From Irineochytrium annulatum (Eukaryota; Chytridiomycota; Chytridiomycetes; Chytridiales; Chytridiaceae): 38,719 nt of DNA. Of the stretch, positions 9,769-20,150 are shown piece by piece; the first letter of the stretch is position 1; each line of letters opens with the position of its first letter. The notes beneath the pieces were generated by a model, which searched no databases, was not told the DNA's origin, and saw nothing but the letters and a program-made list of their open reading frames with translations. Both the position numbers and the translations under genes were made by a program. The DNA is taken from assembly GCA_027600665.1 (NCBI GenBank), contig JADGJL010000128.1:1-38719 (forward strand), written 5' to 3'.

Positions 9769-11267
9769 ATGTCGCCCACGTCTGGTATGTTGAGCCATTC
9801 GCTCATCGCTTGGTCGCGTGCTAACGGCATCATCTATTAGATGCGATAGTTACGATCGCATTCGACGACATTATAGCAGCGCCTCTCCCTCACCGCCGCT
9901 CCACGTCCCGCGCACTCTCCGACACACATCACTCCGAAACCGGCACCTATGTGGACAGCATGTCTGGGGCACCGCCCTTGAAATTGGCAGAGGACGACGA
10001 GGAGCGGATTCGGTCCCTTTTAATAAATACAGCCCCTCTGAAGGGGAGTCCGGAGCACGAGGCCACGCGCGCGGCGATGGCCCAAATGATTGAGTCATCG
10101 GTGCACTTGGCTTCTGGGTATCGCGACGCGGCGGCGGCGGCGGCGGCCGAAGCGGACGGACTCGTACAGGTCGTGGGAGAGCCCGATTTCGTGTTTTACG
10201 ATGGTTCGTTCTCTTGATTTCAAAAGCTCTCTTGCTCACCCTATTATTTAGATGGAGGCAGGTTCCGCCAGCTCATCCGCGGATTCAACGACGACATGGA
10301 GAACGGCGACCACAAGCGCATGGACATGCAGCTCCAGTATCTTTGCGACGTAGGACTGCATTTTCTGTTGACCTTGCCGCCATCAAAATCGATAACACTG
10401 TAAACGCAGTTGATCAACGCGAACGCGACGCACGCGCTCAACGCCCTCCACGGCCTCCACGCGGGTGTGTGCCTGCTAAGTCTCATCGTGTTCCCCACCG
10501 TAGCCCGCATCTACTGCAACGACGACGCCGGTCGCGCCTTCCTCTCCCTCTACTCCCCAGTCGCCGTCGCCGTCTCACGCCTCTTCTCCATCACGGCCAC
10601 ATCCGCGACCCTGTCGGCCATCGACGGCGTTGCGGGGATCGGCGAGGAGGTGACGGGCTACCCGACGCCTGGGGCTATCCACGTGATCGACGACGGGGAA
10701 GGCAGGACGAAATGGTGGAAGAATAAGAGACCGTGGCTGGAGGCATCAACGAGATGGTGGAAGAAGAGGCATGGGAGATCGAAGAGGTTGGCGGGGATTT
10801 TATCCGTCATACGTAAGTTTAACGTCTAATAGACTTTTTTTGGGCTAACTATGTTGTTAGTCACTTTGCTTTCTTTTTTGATGACAGTGCTGATAACGTC
10901 AGTTGACGATCGCCTTTTCGAATCCCAATCGGGGAGTTTTGGAGGTATCTACGGAGGCCAAGACTGGTGGGGTCTCCCTTTCCGTTTGATTATTGCGACT
11001 CCAAGCATTCGCATTGCCTCATTGGGCCCACCGCATATTGTCTTTCTAAAATTCACTGTTTTTTGCAGGTTTTTGAACACTACATACGTGCAGGCCAACG
11101 CATTTTCAAGTACTGGTTCTGGGCCTATGATCCCTGTCCAAGGCGACCTCAATTTTTGGCGACAAGTGAACATTGCGCGTGACATCACTGGGTTGGGTGG
11201 CTGGGGGCTATTCTGTCTTGCACGGAGGCTGGCAAGGAAGAGGAAGAAGTCCCAAACAAAGCTATAG
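9769..11267 (+). CDS. Multi-pass membrane protein of unknown function
   Basis: I read five exons starting at ATG 9769 (MSPTSDAIVTIAFDDIIAA). The first intron is 9785-9840; later exons join FVFYD-DGGRFRQLIRGFNDD, LQYLCD-LINANATHALNALHG and ILSVI-LTLLSFLMTVLITS. The N-terminal half is soluble and includes a seven-Ala tract (GCG repeat, 10128-10148). At least three hydrophobic segments follow: HAGVCLLSLIVFPTVARIY, a weaker one at YSPVAVAVSRLFSITATSAT, and LTLLSFLMTVLITSV. The tail is basic (CLARRLARKRKKSQ). I do not recognise the family. A second frame near 11070-11180 is also open, so the last exon is less certain. It may be the 3' part of the Ser/Arg gene: intron 9686-9751 keeps frame between them. 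Confidence 0.55.
10128..10148 (+). repeat. GCG trinucleotide run encoding seven alanines
   Basis: Seven consecutive Ala codons (six GCG then GCC) sit between Asp and Glu in the unknown membrane protein. It is a coding microsatellite and a candidate length polymorphism. Confidence 0.85.
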
Positions 11268-11732
11268 TTGATATAAATAGTAATGTGTATATGTGCGAAC
11301 ATACAATCCGAGTTGGTTTGACTAACAAAGGTAAACAAAGGAAGTCGTCATTGTACTACAAAGATACAAAGGAAGTAAATACAACACGCAATCATTTTAC
11401 GTTCTCAGTTAACAAGTCTAAACATGATTTCTATAAACAAACAACCAACCCAATCAACCTTCCTGCCTATCAATGCCACTGTTCCCATACAAACCATAGT
11501 AAGCCAAAAAATCAGAAGAAAAAGTATGACGTTATGGCTAGTAATCTAACGTGCCGTCCTCTCCGTCATGCAAATACCGGCAGCCAGTTCCGCACATGCA
11601 TGTACGCTGTTTCCTGAATTAACAAGGTTTTCGACCCTCCTTGGTCGGCGCACCGCAACCACGACCCGGCCTCCATGGGGCCCACCACCATTTCCGCCGC
11701 CTCCGACGGCCCGCAAGCCGCCGCCAAGCTCC
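11268..11732. other. Convergent 3' intergenic region, AT-rich
   Basis: These 465 bp separate two converging genes and should contain both 3' UTRs. The left two thirds are AT-rich. The right part is GC-rich and, on the minus strand, stays open as a Gly-rich frame (GGGLRAVGGGG) that echoes a segment inside the neighbouring gene. I cannot connect it to that gene by a good splice. Confidence 0.5.
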
Positions 11733-11740
11733 TTAGCCCT
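11706..11740. repeat. Short diverged duplicate (copy B) of a Gly-rich coding segment
   Basis: This segment aligns with 12058-12092 over about 35 bp at roughly 80% identity. On the minus strand both read (K)E-x-GGGLRAVG, but copy A is in the frame of the hypothetical gene, while copy B overlaps its stop codon in another frame. Confidence 0.5.
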
Positions 11741-12546
11741 GGACAACTGACGGCTTCGGAGGGTCGTTAGAACGAGATCCACCGTGATTCGAGGAGCCCG
11801 AGTCACGGGCCCAGTAATTAAGGTCGCGGTCAGGATCCCTGCTGTCCGGCTTGTGTGGAAATTTCTTTCTCTTCATGCCGCTGCGGCGCTCGCCCTCGCT
11901 AATCCCGTCGGGCCGGCTGTCCTGAAGGTCCCCCTTCCGCTCGCGGCCGGCTGGCTCCCCTCCGCCGAGAACAACGTCCGAAGTGGAGTCATCCTTGATA
12001 TCGCCTCCGACATCGTCGCAATCGACATCGTCCTGCCCCGCGCCGACGGGGTTGAATCCGACTGCCCGCAGTCCGCCACCACGCTCCTTAATGACCGAGG
12101 GCATCAGCGGAGGCTCGTTTTCACCAGAAAGCAGGGACTGTTGCTGCTGCGTCCCGCCGCTCCACCACGCGGAGCGTGCGCAGGAATAACCGCGCCCGCC
12201 GGGCTCTGATTCGTTTGGTTCGCCACCAGGTTCGCTAAAAAGGCGACCATATGTGGGTGCCAAGACAGGAGGGGCAGCGGGCGGTTGTATCTCCTTGGAA
12301 TTGTCTGCCAGCTCAAACATCGGAATGATCTGAACCGCTACGAGGTCTCCGGCATCCAAAATGGCATCGGGTTCCGCCGGCGAAGGCTCGTTCTTGAAAG
12401 TTGAACTCATGGTACTCAGCTCCCTGACCTGCTGTACGTATGCCTCCTTCGATTCGGCTCCTCTCGGCGGCGCCGGCGTGGCCAGACCTGAAGAACACAT
12501 TACACACTGCAACGCGGCGGGCGGAACTCTTACGCTTCAAAGTCAT
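11733..12546 (-). CDS. Hypothetical disordered protein
   Basis: The likely start is the ATG at 12546, with an in-frame stop just upstream. Exon 1 encodes only MTLK plus one base. An intron (GTAAGA...TTCAG) then joins RLATPAPPRGAESKEAYVQQ. The rest is one ORF to the stop at 11733-11735. Only LDAGDLVAVQIIPMFELADN looks as if it could fold. The remainder is rich in Gly, Pro, Glu, Asp and Ser, with a basic patch GMKRKKFPHKPDSR that could be a nuclear signal. I do not recognise a family. It lies 179 bp from, and divergent to, MLH3. Confidence 0.5.
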
Positions 12547-12725
12547 CGTTTACCCTCGCCTGCTGCAGCCTCAACACCGTCCTTGCCCAATATGTGTGGA
12601 ATAGATGGGACTCCGTTCGCGGAGGCTTGAAATTGTAATGACATCTTCAAAGTGGCAGATCGCCTCCCACTCGACTGACTGGAGTTTCGCCGGCCTAAAC
12701 TTTCCTCCAGCTGTCGCTGAGCTGA
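12547..12725. promoter_or_regulatory. 179-bp shared divergent promoter (hypothetical gene / MLH3)
   Basis: The region between the two start codons must hold the regulatory sequence for both genes. A minus-strand ORF crosses it and the first MLH3 exon, but it has no ATG start and is best read as antisense to MLH3. Confidence 0.45.
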
Positions 12726-15700
12726 ATGACGATTCGACGCCTTCCTCCCGAATCCGTGTCGAGACTTCGAGCATCTCTATTCTCGAATTCACTTTCTCAA
12801 GTTGTGTGCGAGATTGTCCAGAACGCCGCCGATGCTCGTGCAGCAGTAATTGAAGTACGCTAAAGGGTCCTGATGGATACTAACCTCAGGAGATTCTCGT
12901 AAATGTGTTGGAAGGGTCGGTCGAAGTGCGCGACGACGGAGTTGGCATTGATCCGGATGATTTTGTGCTCATTGGGCAACGGTTCGTCTACCTGCTCCGA
13001 GAATTTTACTCATATCTCAGCTACGGTAAAGAATCTGAAAAGTTAAAATTGGTGACGTTTGCAAAGTGACCTCGAAGTTCATTCAAGGCCCGAATACGTT
13101 TGGGTTTCGCGGTGAAGGTTTTTAACCCTTAATATTATTGTGCCTGACCGCCTTTATAGCCCTCGCAAGCGTCGGCGAGGTTTCTTCGCTTCAAATCACC
13201 AGCAAGTCGGCACATGTTGATACCTTCACAACGATCATCAAAGTATGTTCACCTTTTCGAAACGAAGCATTTATCGGTGCATATTCAGGGCGGTAAAGTA
13301 ATTTACTGTGGTCCTTCGGACGCACCGCGCCGGCCCGGGACGACAATCCTCGTGCGCGATTTATTTTACAACTACCCTGTCAGGCGAAAATGTGCGCTGC
13401 AGGAAACGCCAGAATCTATACGACGCTCCCTTGAACCCATCTTGTTAATGTGTCCGCAAGCTTCCGTGTCGCTGATTGACACCGCCTCGGGGTCGAGGCT
13501 GCTCTCTATTCGGAAGGTACATGTAACGTCTTCAAACTTGATTTCTTATTGTACTCAGACAACGTCGTCGATGGAGACTTTTAAACAGCTCTTCGGGCGA
13601 GCTGTATCGGAAGTAAACGCCATTTAGTGTAACCACGCTATTCATAATTCAGAGTCTAGAATCTGTCGACATAACTGATGAGGATATTCGGATACATGGC
13701 TTTTTGTCGTCAATGTCGTTTCCGTCAAAGGTTCTTTTTCAACCTGTTTATAATAAGTTTTTGCTGACTTAATTGCAGTATCATCAGTATATATGTAAGC
13801 CTTACGGCTCATATTACTTCTAACGCCGCCGGTCCTTTAGACGTTAATAAACACCTTATCAGCCCGAACGGAAGCCATTTGTATAAAGTCGTAAACGAAA
13901 TCTTTCAACGCAGCTCATACTCGAAGCAGGTACAAAGCAGTGGAGGCTCTGCATAGACTCAAGTATTTTAGGACGCCAGCCCAGGCAAAGTGCCGGCCGT
14001 ATTGGGGAAGAGACGTTAGCTTTGAGTAAGCGGCCTTTTTTGACGCATAACAATTCAGGTGTCATGGGAAAGCTGACCGAAGTCCACCCAGTCTTTTTGT
14101 TGGACATAAATTGTCCTTCTGGGACGTACGATTTGACATTAGATCCCTCCAAAAGCGCCGTGGAATTTGCTGTATGAATTGATCTTGCATTGCCTGCTAA
14201 TTTTTGAAGGATTGGGATGCTGTTTTTGGCCTCCTTACAAGAACAGTCACAGAGTTTCTAATGCGACGGGGTTACCTGAGGGAGGAGCTTAAAAAGCCGG
14301 AATCACGACCGAGCAGCATAGCAAGTCACATTTGCTCGCGGCATACGACGGGGCCCGAGGAGAATTTTAATACCTTGCCCTCGTACGGAACTTCATACAA
14401 TCGAGCGACAAAAGCTAGGGCTGGACTGAGCCGGCCGGCCCCTTGGGATGGCGAAAACATTGACTCCGGGCAAGATGCGGCAGTACACGGCAAGCACTTA
14501 TTGAAAATGCAATTAGCCGCACAAATGCAAGATTCGAGAAGTGCGTATTTGTAAGTTGGCACCTGTCTTAAATTGTCCCCTGAACCGGTTTAGGAAGACG
14601 AATATACGAAAGCGAAAGCGGCCGTTTAGCTCTATAACACCCTCTGATAATCCATTATCTTCATTTGCCTCTGATTTAGTGCGCGTAAGAGTTTACCACA
14701 TTTCTTTGGGTTGCGGCTTTTAAACTCTATAGAAATGGAGAAATCCTGTCTACGACCGTCCAAACCCGGGGACGGCGTCGGTGTTGCCGTTGCTACAGGG
14801 AACGACGTTTGATCTCACAAGCGGTGGCTTGCCGAAAGACGAGACGATATCGAAGGAGGACCTCAGAAGGCTAAAGGTTGTTTTTCGCTCGGCGTCACAT
14901 TGCTAATAGTGAAGATAATTGGGCAAGTGGACCAGAAGTTCATAGCCGCATCCTTGTTTCGGAGCGATAAGACATTAGGCGTAGTGCTGATTGATCAACA
15001 TGCCGCCGACGAAAGAATTCGGCTGGAGGTTTTAACTCGCGAGCTGTTTACAAACTCTCCAAAGACCTCGAATGATGCAGACGCCGGTGTGGAAACGTTG
15101 CATGAGCATAGAATATCCGATACGATCCAACTATACCCTCCTCTCGTTATATCGGTAACTTCGAGGGAAGTTCAGTTGGCGCTTCAGTATAAAGAAACCT
15201 TCCGGCGGTGGGGAATTGGTTTTGAGGATCCAATACCGACATCTGCCTTGGCAGCGGCGGCTGCTTCCAGTAATAGCCGAGCCGCAGCTTGTAGCACGCA
15301 ATTTGGTGCGGATCTCGACGCAGAAGCGACACTTGCACTCTCGTCGCTTCCCCGCATTATCTCAGATCGCTGCGTGACCGATATGAATGTGATCAAAGGC
15401 ATTGTCTTGGACCACTTAAATACCTTGGAGGGGATGCGGGGAACCGCTGCGGTCGACCTAGGTGCGGGGTGCCCCAAGGGAATATTTCATATTTTAAACA
15501 GCAAGGCCTGCCGGTGTGTCCCTTGATATCCTTAAAGCTCAATTTACTAAATTATCGCGTGAAGGACAGCGATCATGTTCGGAGATGAACTGAGTTATGC
15601 TTTGTGCGGTGAAATTGTTTCCGACCTCAAGGAGTGCGAGTTTCCTTTCCAATGTGCTCATGGAAGGCCAAGGTAATATGTTCAACTTGTGTTCGTTTGC

Positions 15701-15804
15701 TAAACGTTGGCAGTATCGCAGTTACATCCATTATACAGGGGGACGACTGCCGTCGAAGCAAGTATAAGAGGAGAAGGGTCCATATTGAAAAGTTTTTGGA
15801 GTAG
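12726..15804 (+). CDS. MLH3: MLH3 mismatch-repair / meiotic crossover endonuclease subunit
   Basis: MLH3 pairs with MLH1 to form MutL-gamma, which nicks DNA in meiotic crossover and mismatch repair. I reconstruct a very intron-rich gene of roughly 780-800 residues. N-terminal GHKL ATPase motifs: IRRLPPESVSRLRASLFSNS, VVCEIVQNAADARAAVIE (the catalytic Glu of EIVQN), VRDDGVGIDPDDF, GQRYVTSKF and NTFGFRGEALASV. The transducer has GTTILVRDLFYNYPVRRK and VHPVFLLDINCPSGTYDL. After a disordered linker comes KWRNPV, then the C-terminal endonuclease: VDQKFIAA and DQHAADERIRLE, an intact DQHA(X)2E(X)4E metal site. Then SKACRTAIMFGD and CEFPFQCAHGRP, both also metal-site motifs. Junctions around 13930-14060 are uncertain. 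The gene contains 5-nt and 16-nt exons. It converges with SFM1, 87 bp away. Confidence 0.93.
13021..13025 (+). other. 5-nt micro-exon of MLH3
   Basis: CTACG lies between a 39-nt intron (12982-13020) and a 41-nt intron (13026-13066). Joining CG|CTACG|TG gives Arg-Tyr-Val in GQRYVTSKF, a motif conserved in MutL proteins. No other splice choice I tried restores RY-TSK. Confidence 0.75.
13779..13794 (+). other. 16-nt exon of MLH3
   Basis: The exon reads TATCATCAGTATATAT and lies between introns 13731-13778 and 13795-13840, the latter with a CTAAC branch site. It encodes YHQYI plus one base, completing the conserved YIYVNK segment with the next exon. Confidence 0.75.
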
Positions 15805-15891
15805 TGTAAATGTATTTGATTCACTGCTAGAGGTGGTGCATGATTGTAAAGTAGAAGCAAGGTAAACGGTGGCAGTAATGGGACAATGTAA

Positions 15892-16694
15892 TCAGAATAA
15901 GGACTCGTCGTTCGTCTTCTTAAGCACATCAATAAAACCTTCAACTTGTTAGCAGCAAGCACAAGTTGTGACGTCGTACCTGGTGGCATAATCGGCTTCC
16001 CGTTATCACCGATCAAGTAGCGAAAAGGCTGTGGTGCGCATGTGGTTACAACATTGCAGAACTTTACCACGTCCACCAACCATCTCAACGGATTCATTCT
16101 TGTAAAGTTGAACAGATGGTCTGTCCACAAAAGAAAGTTGCTCCATCGGAGTGCCGTCTAATATCCGTTTGGCAACAAGAACGGCAGTATCTGTCTGCAA
16201 GCGCATGTAAGCCACCATTTTCATGGCAGGTCGCGAATTTGAGGCCTTCATACCGTCATCTGCACAGGGCCCAAATGCCGCGTCGCAAACCCAAACTGTC
16301 GAAGCATTTTGGTTCGGTCCTGGGGTGGATCGTCACCCAATATCCCGCCAAAGAGAAAATACTCGTAAGACCCGGCGTCGGCCGGAGATAGGGGAGTTGT
16401 ACTGGCCGGATCCAATAGCAGCACCTTTGGCACGGTCGTGATCTACGAATTTACACGACAAATTCCTTCTGCATTGGTCAACGGCGCATGAAGACGAGTA
16501 CTCTGAGCACACACCTGCAAGACTGTGTCAGATGTGGCGACGGCTCCGTCGAAAGCTTGAGCCTCCTGAATGGTTTGCGGCGTCATCCCCGACAGAATTA
16601 AGTTCCCCTTGCCCACTGTCGTGACCATGTGCGCATATTCCACTTTGACCCAGTCGGAAAGGCCTTCCTCCATGTGCTCGATGATAAACTTCAT
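15892..16694 (-). CDS. SFM1: SFM1-like SPOUT protein arginine methyltransferase
   Basis: Yeast Sfm1 methylates an arginine of ribosomal protein Rps3 using S-adenosylmethionine. Five exons give about 190 residues; the yeast protein is slightly over 200. The start ATG at 16694 opens MKFIIEHMEEGLSDWVKVEY. Further conserved text: VGKGNLILSGM, VLLLDPASTTPLSPADA, YFLFGGILGDDPPQDRT, LGPVQMTTDTAVLVAK and LSFVDRPSVQLYKNE. The last junctions give EMPFRYLIGDNGKPIMPP and the ending FIDVLKKTNDESLF, with stop at 15892-15894. The last intron (GTACGA...AACAAG) is required: reading through gives a long unrelated hydrophobic tail. It is head-to-head with the PDX2-like gene and convergent with MLH3. Confidence 0.93.
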
Positions 16695-16842
16695 CTTCGG
16701 GACCGGTTCGCGATACGCCAGGATCGCGTTATTTGTTGGATCTTGCACTGTCGTTGCCGTGGTGACGTCGGACGGCGTCGGTCCCTCCAGTGGCGTGTTG
16801 TTGGTCAGTTCGAGTCTTCCACAGGCAAATGGACCGAAGAAA
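16695..16842. promoter_or_regulatory. 148-bp shared divergent promoter (SFM1 / PDX2)
   Basis: The two start codons are 148 bp apart on opposite strands, so the promoters are probably shared or overlapping. No strong TATA or known motif stands out. Confidence 0.45.
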
Positions 16843-17597
16843 ATGTCAAACGGCGGCCTTGTCATCGGAGTTCTTGGTAAGCCAGATTGGGACGGCTGCT
16901 CAATCTGATCATGGGCCCTCAGCGTTGCAAGGGGCGTTCTCCGAGCATGTGCATATGCTCGGACGCATGAAGGACAGGGTTGCTGCCGTGAAAGAGATTC
17001 GGAGCGTGGAGGACTTGGCAAGTGCGAAAGTGGACGCTCTCATCATCCCGGGCGGCGAGTCAACCACCATGGCCCTTGTCGCCGAACGGACGGGTCTGCT
17101 GGATGCGCTGCGAGAGTGGGTTAAAGCGGACAAGCCCGTTTGGGTGAGCAACACTTCCACATCCGAAGTGTTAACGGCTCTTTCTGCATTCACAATAGGG
17201 TGTGTGCGCTGGCATGATCTTGCTCTCCAACGACGTGTCGGCGACTAAGCAAGGCGGGCAGAAAACCATTGGCGGGCTTGACATCAGCGTGAAGCGGAAC
17301 GCGTTCGGCACGCAACTGGACTCTTTCCAGATGAACATTAGCATTCCGGCGCTCGGAGACTCCCCTTTCCCTGGCGTTTTCATCCGCGCGCCCGTTGTGG
17401 AGGTTGTCAAAGGGGATAGCGTCATTGAGGTGATAGGCCGCCTAAACGGCCAAACGAAGCGGGGGGATGCCGTTGTCGCAGTGCGTCAGGCGAACATCCT
17501 CGCGTGCGCATTCCACCCGGAGCTCACCGGCGACGATCGTTTTCATAATTACTTTTTGGACCTCGTTAGCGAATATAGGAAGGGGGCCAATCATTAA
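16843..17597 (+). CDS. PDX2: Pyridoxal 5'-phosphate synthase glutaminase subunit (PDX2/SNO)
   Basis: This subunit hydrolyses glutamine and channels ammonia to the PDX1/SNZ synthase for vitamin B6 formation. Three exons (16843-16876, 16923 to about 17139, then from about 17200) give about 218 residues. The first junction restores the hallmark VIGVLALQGAFSEHVHML. The oxyanion/strand motif IIPGGESTTM follows. The catalytic Cys is in GVCAGMILLS, restored across the second intron (VW-GVCAGM). Substrate motif GLDISVKRNAFGTQLDSF precedes the His/Glu of the triad in AFHPELTGDDR. All catalytic residues are present. No PDX1 gene is in the window. Confidence 0.95.
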
Positions 17598-17717
17598 AGC
17601 ATTATGCATTCATTGTAATAGAAGTAAAGTGGTTTTCTATGGGAAAGACTTGCGTGCAAAGTTTAATGGGTGAAGTGGGTGATAGGGCCAACGAAGCGCA
17701 AAGAACACAGCCAATGG

Positions 17718-18258
17718 TCATGCGTCCACCTTTGGTTTGGTTTCCTTTTTCTCTGGAGCTTTCGCTGCGGGTTTCGGGTCTGCCTGCATAACTATGCGGT
17801 TGATAGCACAGAAATCGGTGAATCCTTTCTTCACCGTGATCCGAACATGACGGGACGCAGGAGTGCCCTGCGGGACCTGAAAATGCGACACCTGAACACT
17901 TTCATTCGAGTCTTCGGTATCTGCTCTCTTTTAAGTCCTCATCTTCCCGCAAAAGAATACGAACCTTGGTGCATAATCTCCTCAAATTCGTGAGGGTGCT
18001 CGGTACTGGATCGCCCAATTATCCAGCTCGCAACTTCATTGGTGTTAGCAGGTATCGCCGAGATGAACCACCTTTCATGCTCCATATGGTTATCTTCTTC
18101 ACATTCGTCGCGGTTGGAAGAGTCAAAACCAGCTCCTGTGGGTACAACCCGGTCGTCACCCAAAAGCTTTTCGCAGTGCCGTCAAGAATGCACTCTGGAG
18201 GATGCCGTGGGTCCGAGCACGTTGCGCCCGACAGCTTCACGCCACTGATATTCTCCAT
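17718..18258 (-). CDS. IFT25: IFT25 (HSPB11-like) intraflagellar transport subunit
   Basis: IFT25 is an IFT-B subunit with a galectin/jelly-roll (discoidin-like) fold that moves cargo along flagella. Three exons give about 150 residues, matching the animal protein. The start ATG at 18258 opens MENISGVKLSGATCSDP. The diagnostic core is HPPECILDGTAKSFWVTTGL then YPQELVLTLP. After the first intron VASWIIGRSSTEHPHEFEEI corresponds to the strand with S-T-S-x-x-P-x-x-F-E in animals. The last exon has QVPQGTPASRHVRITVKKGF and a Lys/Pro-rich tail. The second junction uses a GAGAG acceptor, chosen because it keeps frame. This gene indicates a flagellated cell stage. Confidence 0.88.
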
Positions 18259-18369
18259 TTAGACGACAATATTTCAAGCTCCGCCACGTCATTTGCGGGG
18301 TGGTCTGGGCAACTGAAAAGGGACTCATGAAGAATGTCTATTCAATTCTGCAAAATACGACTAGAAAAC

Positions 18370-20150
18370 TTAGATAGAGCGAATTTCAAACTGGGTTTTC
18401 AAGTGGTCCTTCACCCCGCTGATAGGAACCTCCCTTCGGTGGAATATCCCCGCGGCAAGGGCCGCTTCAACACCCGTAACACTGAAGACCTCAGCAAAGT
18501 GCTCGGGCTTTCCTGCGCCGGATGACGCGATGACAGGGATAGAGACAGCCGCCTTTACGTCGGCCAGGAGCTCTAGGTCGAAACCGGAGTTTGTTCCGTC
18601 CTTATCCATGCTAACACACGTCAAATTTTACGTCATTGCTCAAAATCCTACCAATTGCATAGGATCTCCCCAGCGCCGAGGTCTTGACACGCCGTGACTA
18701 GTTGCCATACATCGAGATCCCGTCCCTCTCGACCGCCTTTCACAGTGCACTGGTACCAGACGAACTCCTCGCCCTTCGGCCCCGGAAATTTTGTCCTTAT
18801 GACATGGTGGCTAGGCGCGTCCTGCGGGCTGTTCACGTAGACGCGGCGGGGATCAACCGAGACCACAACAGCTTGTGACCCATAAACGTCCGCAATTTGT
18901 TCGATAGCGGTGCCCCCGTTCTTTTGCTTCCCTTTTTTATAGTAAAGTTCGGCCGCATAGACGGCGTCGCTTCCAATCGAAACCTTATCCGCACCCGAGC
19001 GGAAGTATTCGCCTGCTACCTCCAACGCGGGCACCAAGCGACCTGATATAGGATCTTCGATATCCCGGATGCCGCCACCGATTGTGAGGGGGACGAAGAC
19101 AGTCTCCGATGACTGCTTCAATACTTCCAGCATCGGCAGGTCGGAAACAGGGCAGTTGCGGAAGGACGTGATGTTTAAGAACGTCACCTTTAACAACGGT
19201 TACTGGATGTTTTTCATAGGCATTTACCTCGTCCGCGCCTTCCTGAAAGTATCGACGGCACAGCTCCACCGGCTTCCCCAAATTTCTAACGCCACCCCTT
19301 TCCCCTGCTGTCGACTCTCTAACGTCATACTGGTCACCCTTCGTAACCACCAAATCGCCTGCATCGTTCGTCCTGACATCCAAACACGCAATAATTCTTC
19401 TGCTAAGGTGATCCTTAACGGTACTTCGAAGAGAAACAAGGGGTCCAGCGGGTGAAGGAAACGGTGCGCTCGCGTTCAAGAAGCGCCGAAGAACGTCCAG
19501 ACCGGCATGACCGCTCTTCTCCGGGTGAAATTGCGTCGCAAAGACGTTGCCCTTCCTGACCGACGATATGAACACCTCGTCCTTATACCGCGTGAACGAG
19601 TATGCCCACTCATCCAAGGACGACCCCTCTGGGGCCATGACCGCGTAGGAGTGCACAAAGTAGTATCGGGTAAGGTCGGAAGACGGCTGCTGATTCAGGA
19701 ACTCAGCCTCTGACGACGACGCAGGCAAAGCGGCCGCATTCCACCCCATGTGCGGCACGGCCTTCGTGACAGCGTTGAACTTCTTCACTTGCGCTGGGAT
19801 CAGATTCAGCCCGGCCACACCGGGAGATTCGTCGGAACCGGCGAACAGGCATTGCATGCCAACACAGATTCCCATGAACGGCCGCCCAGACTCGATGTAC
19901 TTCAGCAGAGGTTTGTCGTAGCCCTTTGACCGTAGCTTGTCCATGGCAGAACCGAACGCGCCGACACCGGGAAAGATGAGTCTCTGCATCTCCATTAGCT
20001 CCAAATAACAACAGCAGTGGAATCGCGCATTACATCGGCTTTCAGGAGATCATCGGGCGTATTGACGACTTTAATCTCATGGCCGAGCTCCTTGACGGCG
20101 TTCAGGAGCGACCGGACGTTCCCGGCCCCATAGTCGAGCATATACAGCAT
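18370..20150 (-). CDS. HIS7: HIS7: bifunctional imidazole glycerol-phosphate synthase
   Basis: This fused HisH-HisF enzyme converts PRFAR plus glutamine to imidazole glycerol phosphate and AICAR in histidine synthesis. Four exons give about 540 residues, the normal fungal size. Start ATG 20150: [19 protein letters not shown]. Glutaminase motifs: [13 protein letters not shown], nucleophile Cys in [15 protein letters not shown], His/Glu in [13 protein letters not shown]. The HisF barrel begins [10 protein letters not shown] (catalytic Asp) and continues [36 protein letters not shown] (second Asp), [20 protein letters not shown] and [14 protein letters not shown]. The three introns all restore conserved text. 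A TGACTC core lies upstream (20215-20220), suggesting general amino-acid control. Confidence 0.96.

Noticed and set aside
10967..11182. Alternative frame reading FEHYIRAGQRIFKYWFWAYD at the end of the membrane gene
   Set aside because: It could be an exon after a TTTGCAG acceptor, but the other frame is continuous to a natural basic end and needs no extra intron. Not fully excluded.
12571..12792. Minus-strand coiled-coil-like ORF read at first as an exon of the hypothetical gene
   Set aside because: It has no ATG, cannot be joined to the downstream ATG at 12546 without crossing an in-frame stop, and overlaps the secure first exon of MLH3.
15627..15891. Long hydrophobic extension of the SFM1 frame
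   Set aside because: It results from ignoring the last 36-nt intron; splicing it restores the family's normal end.
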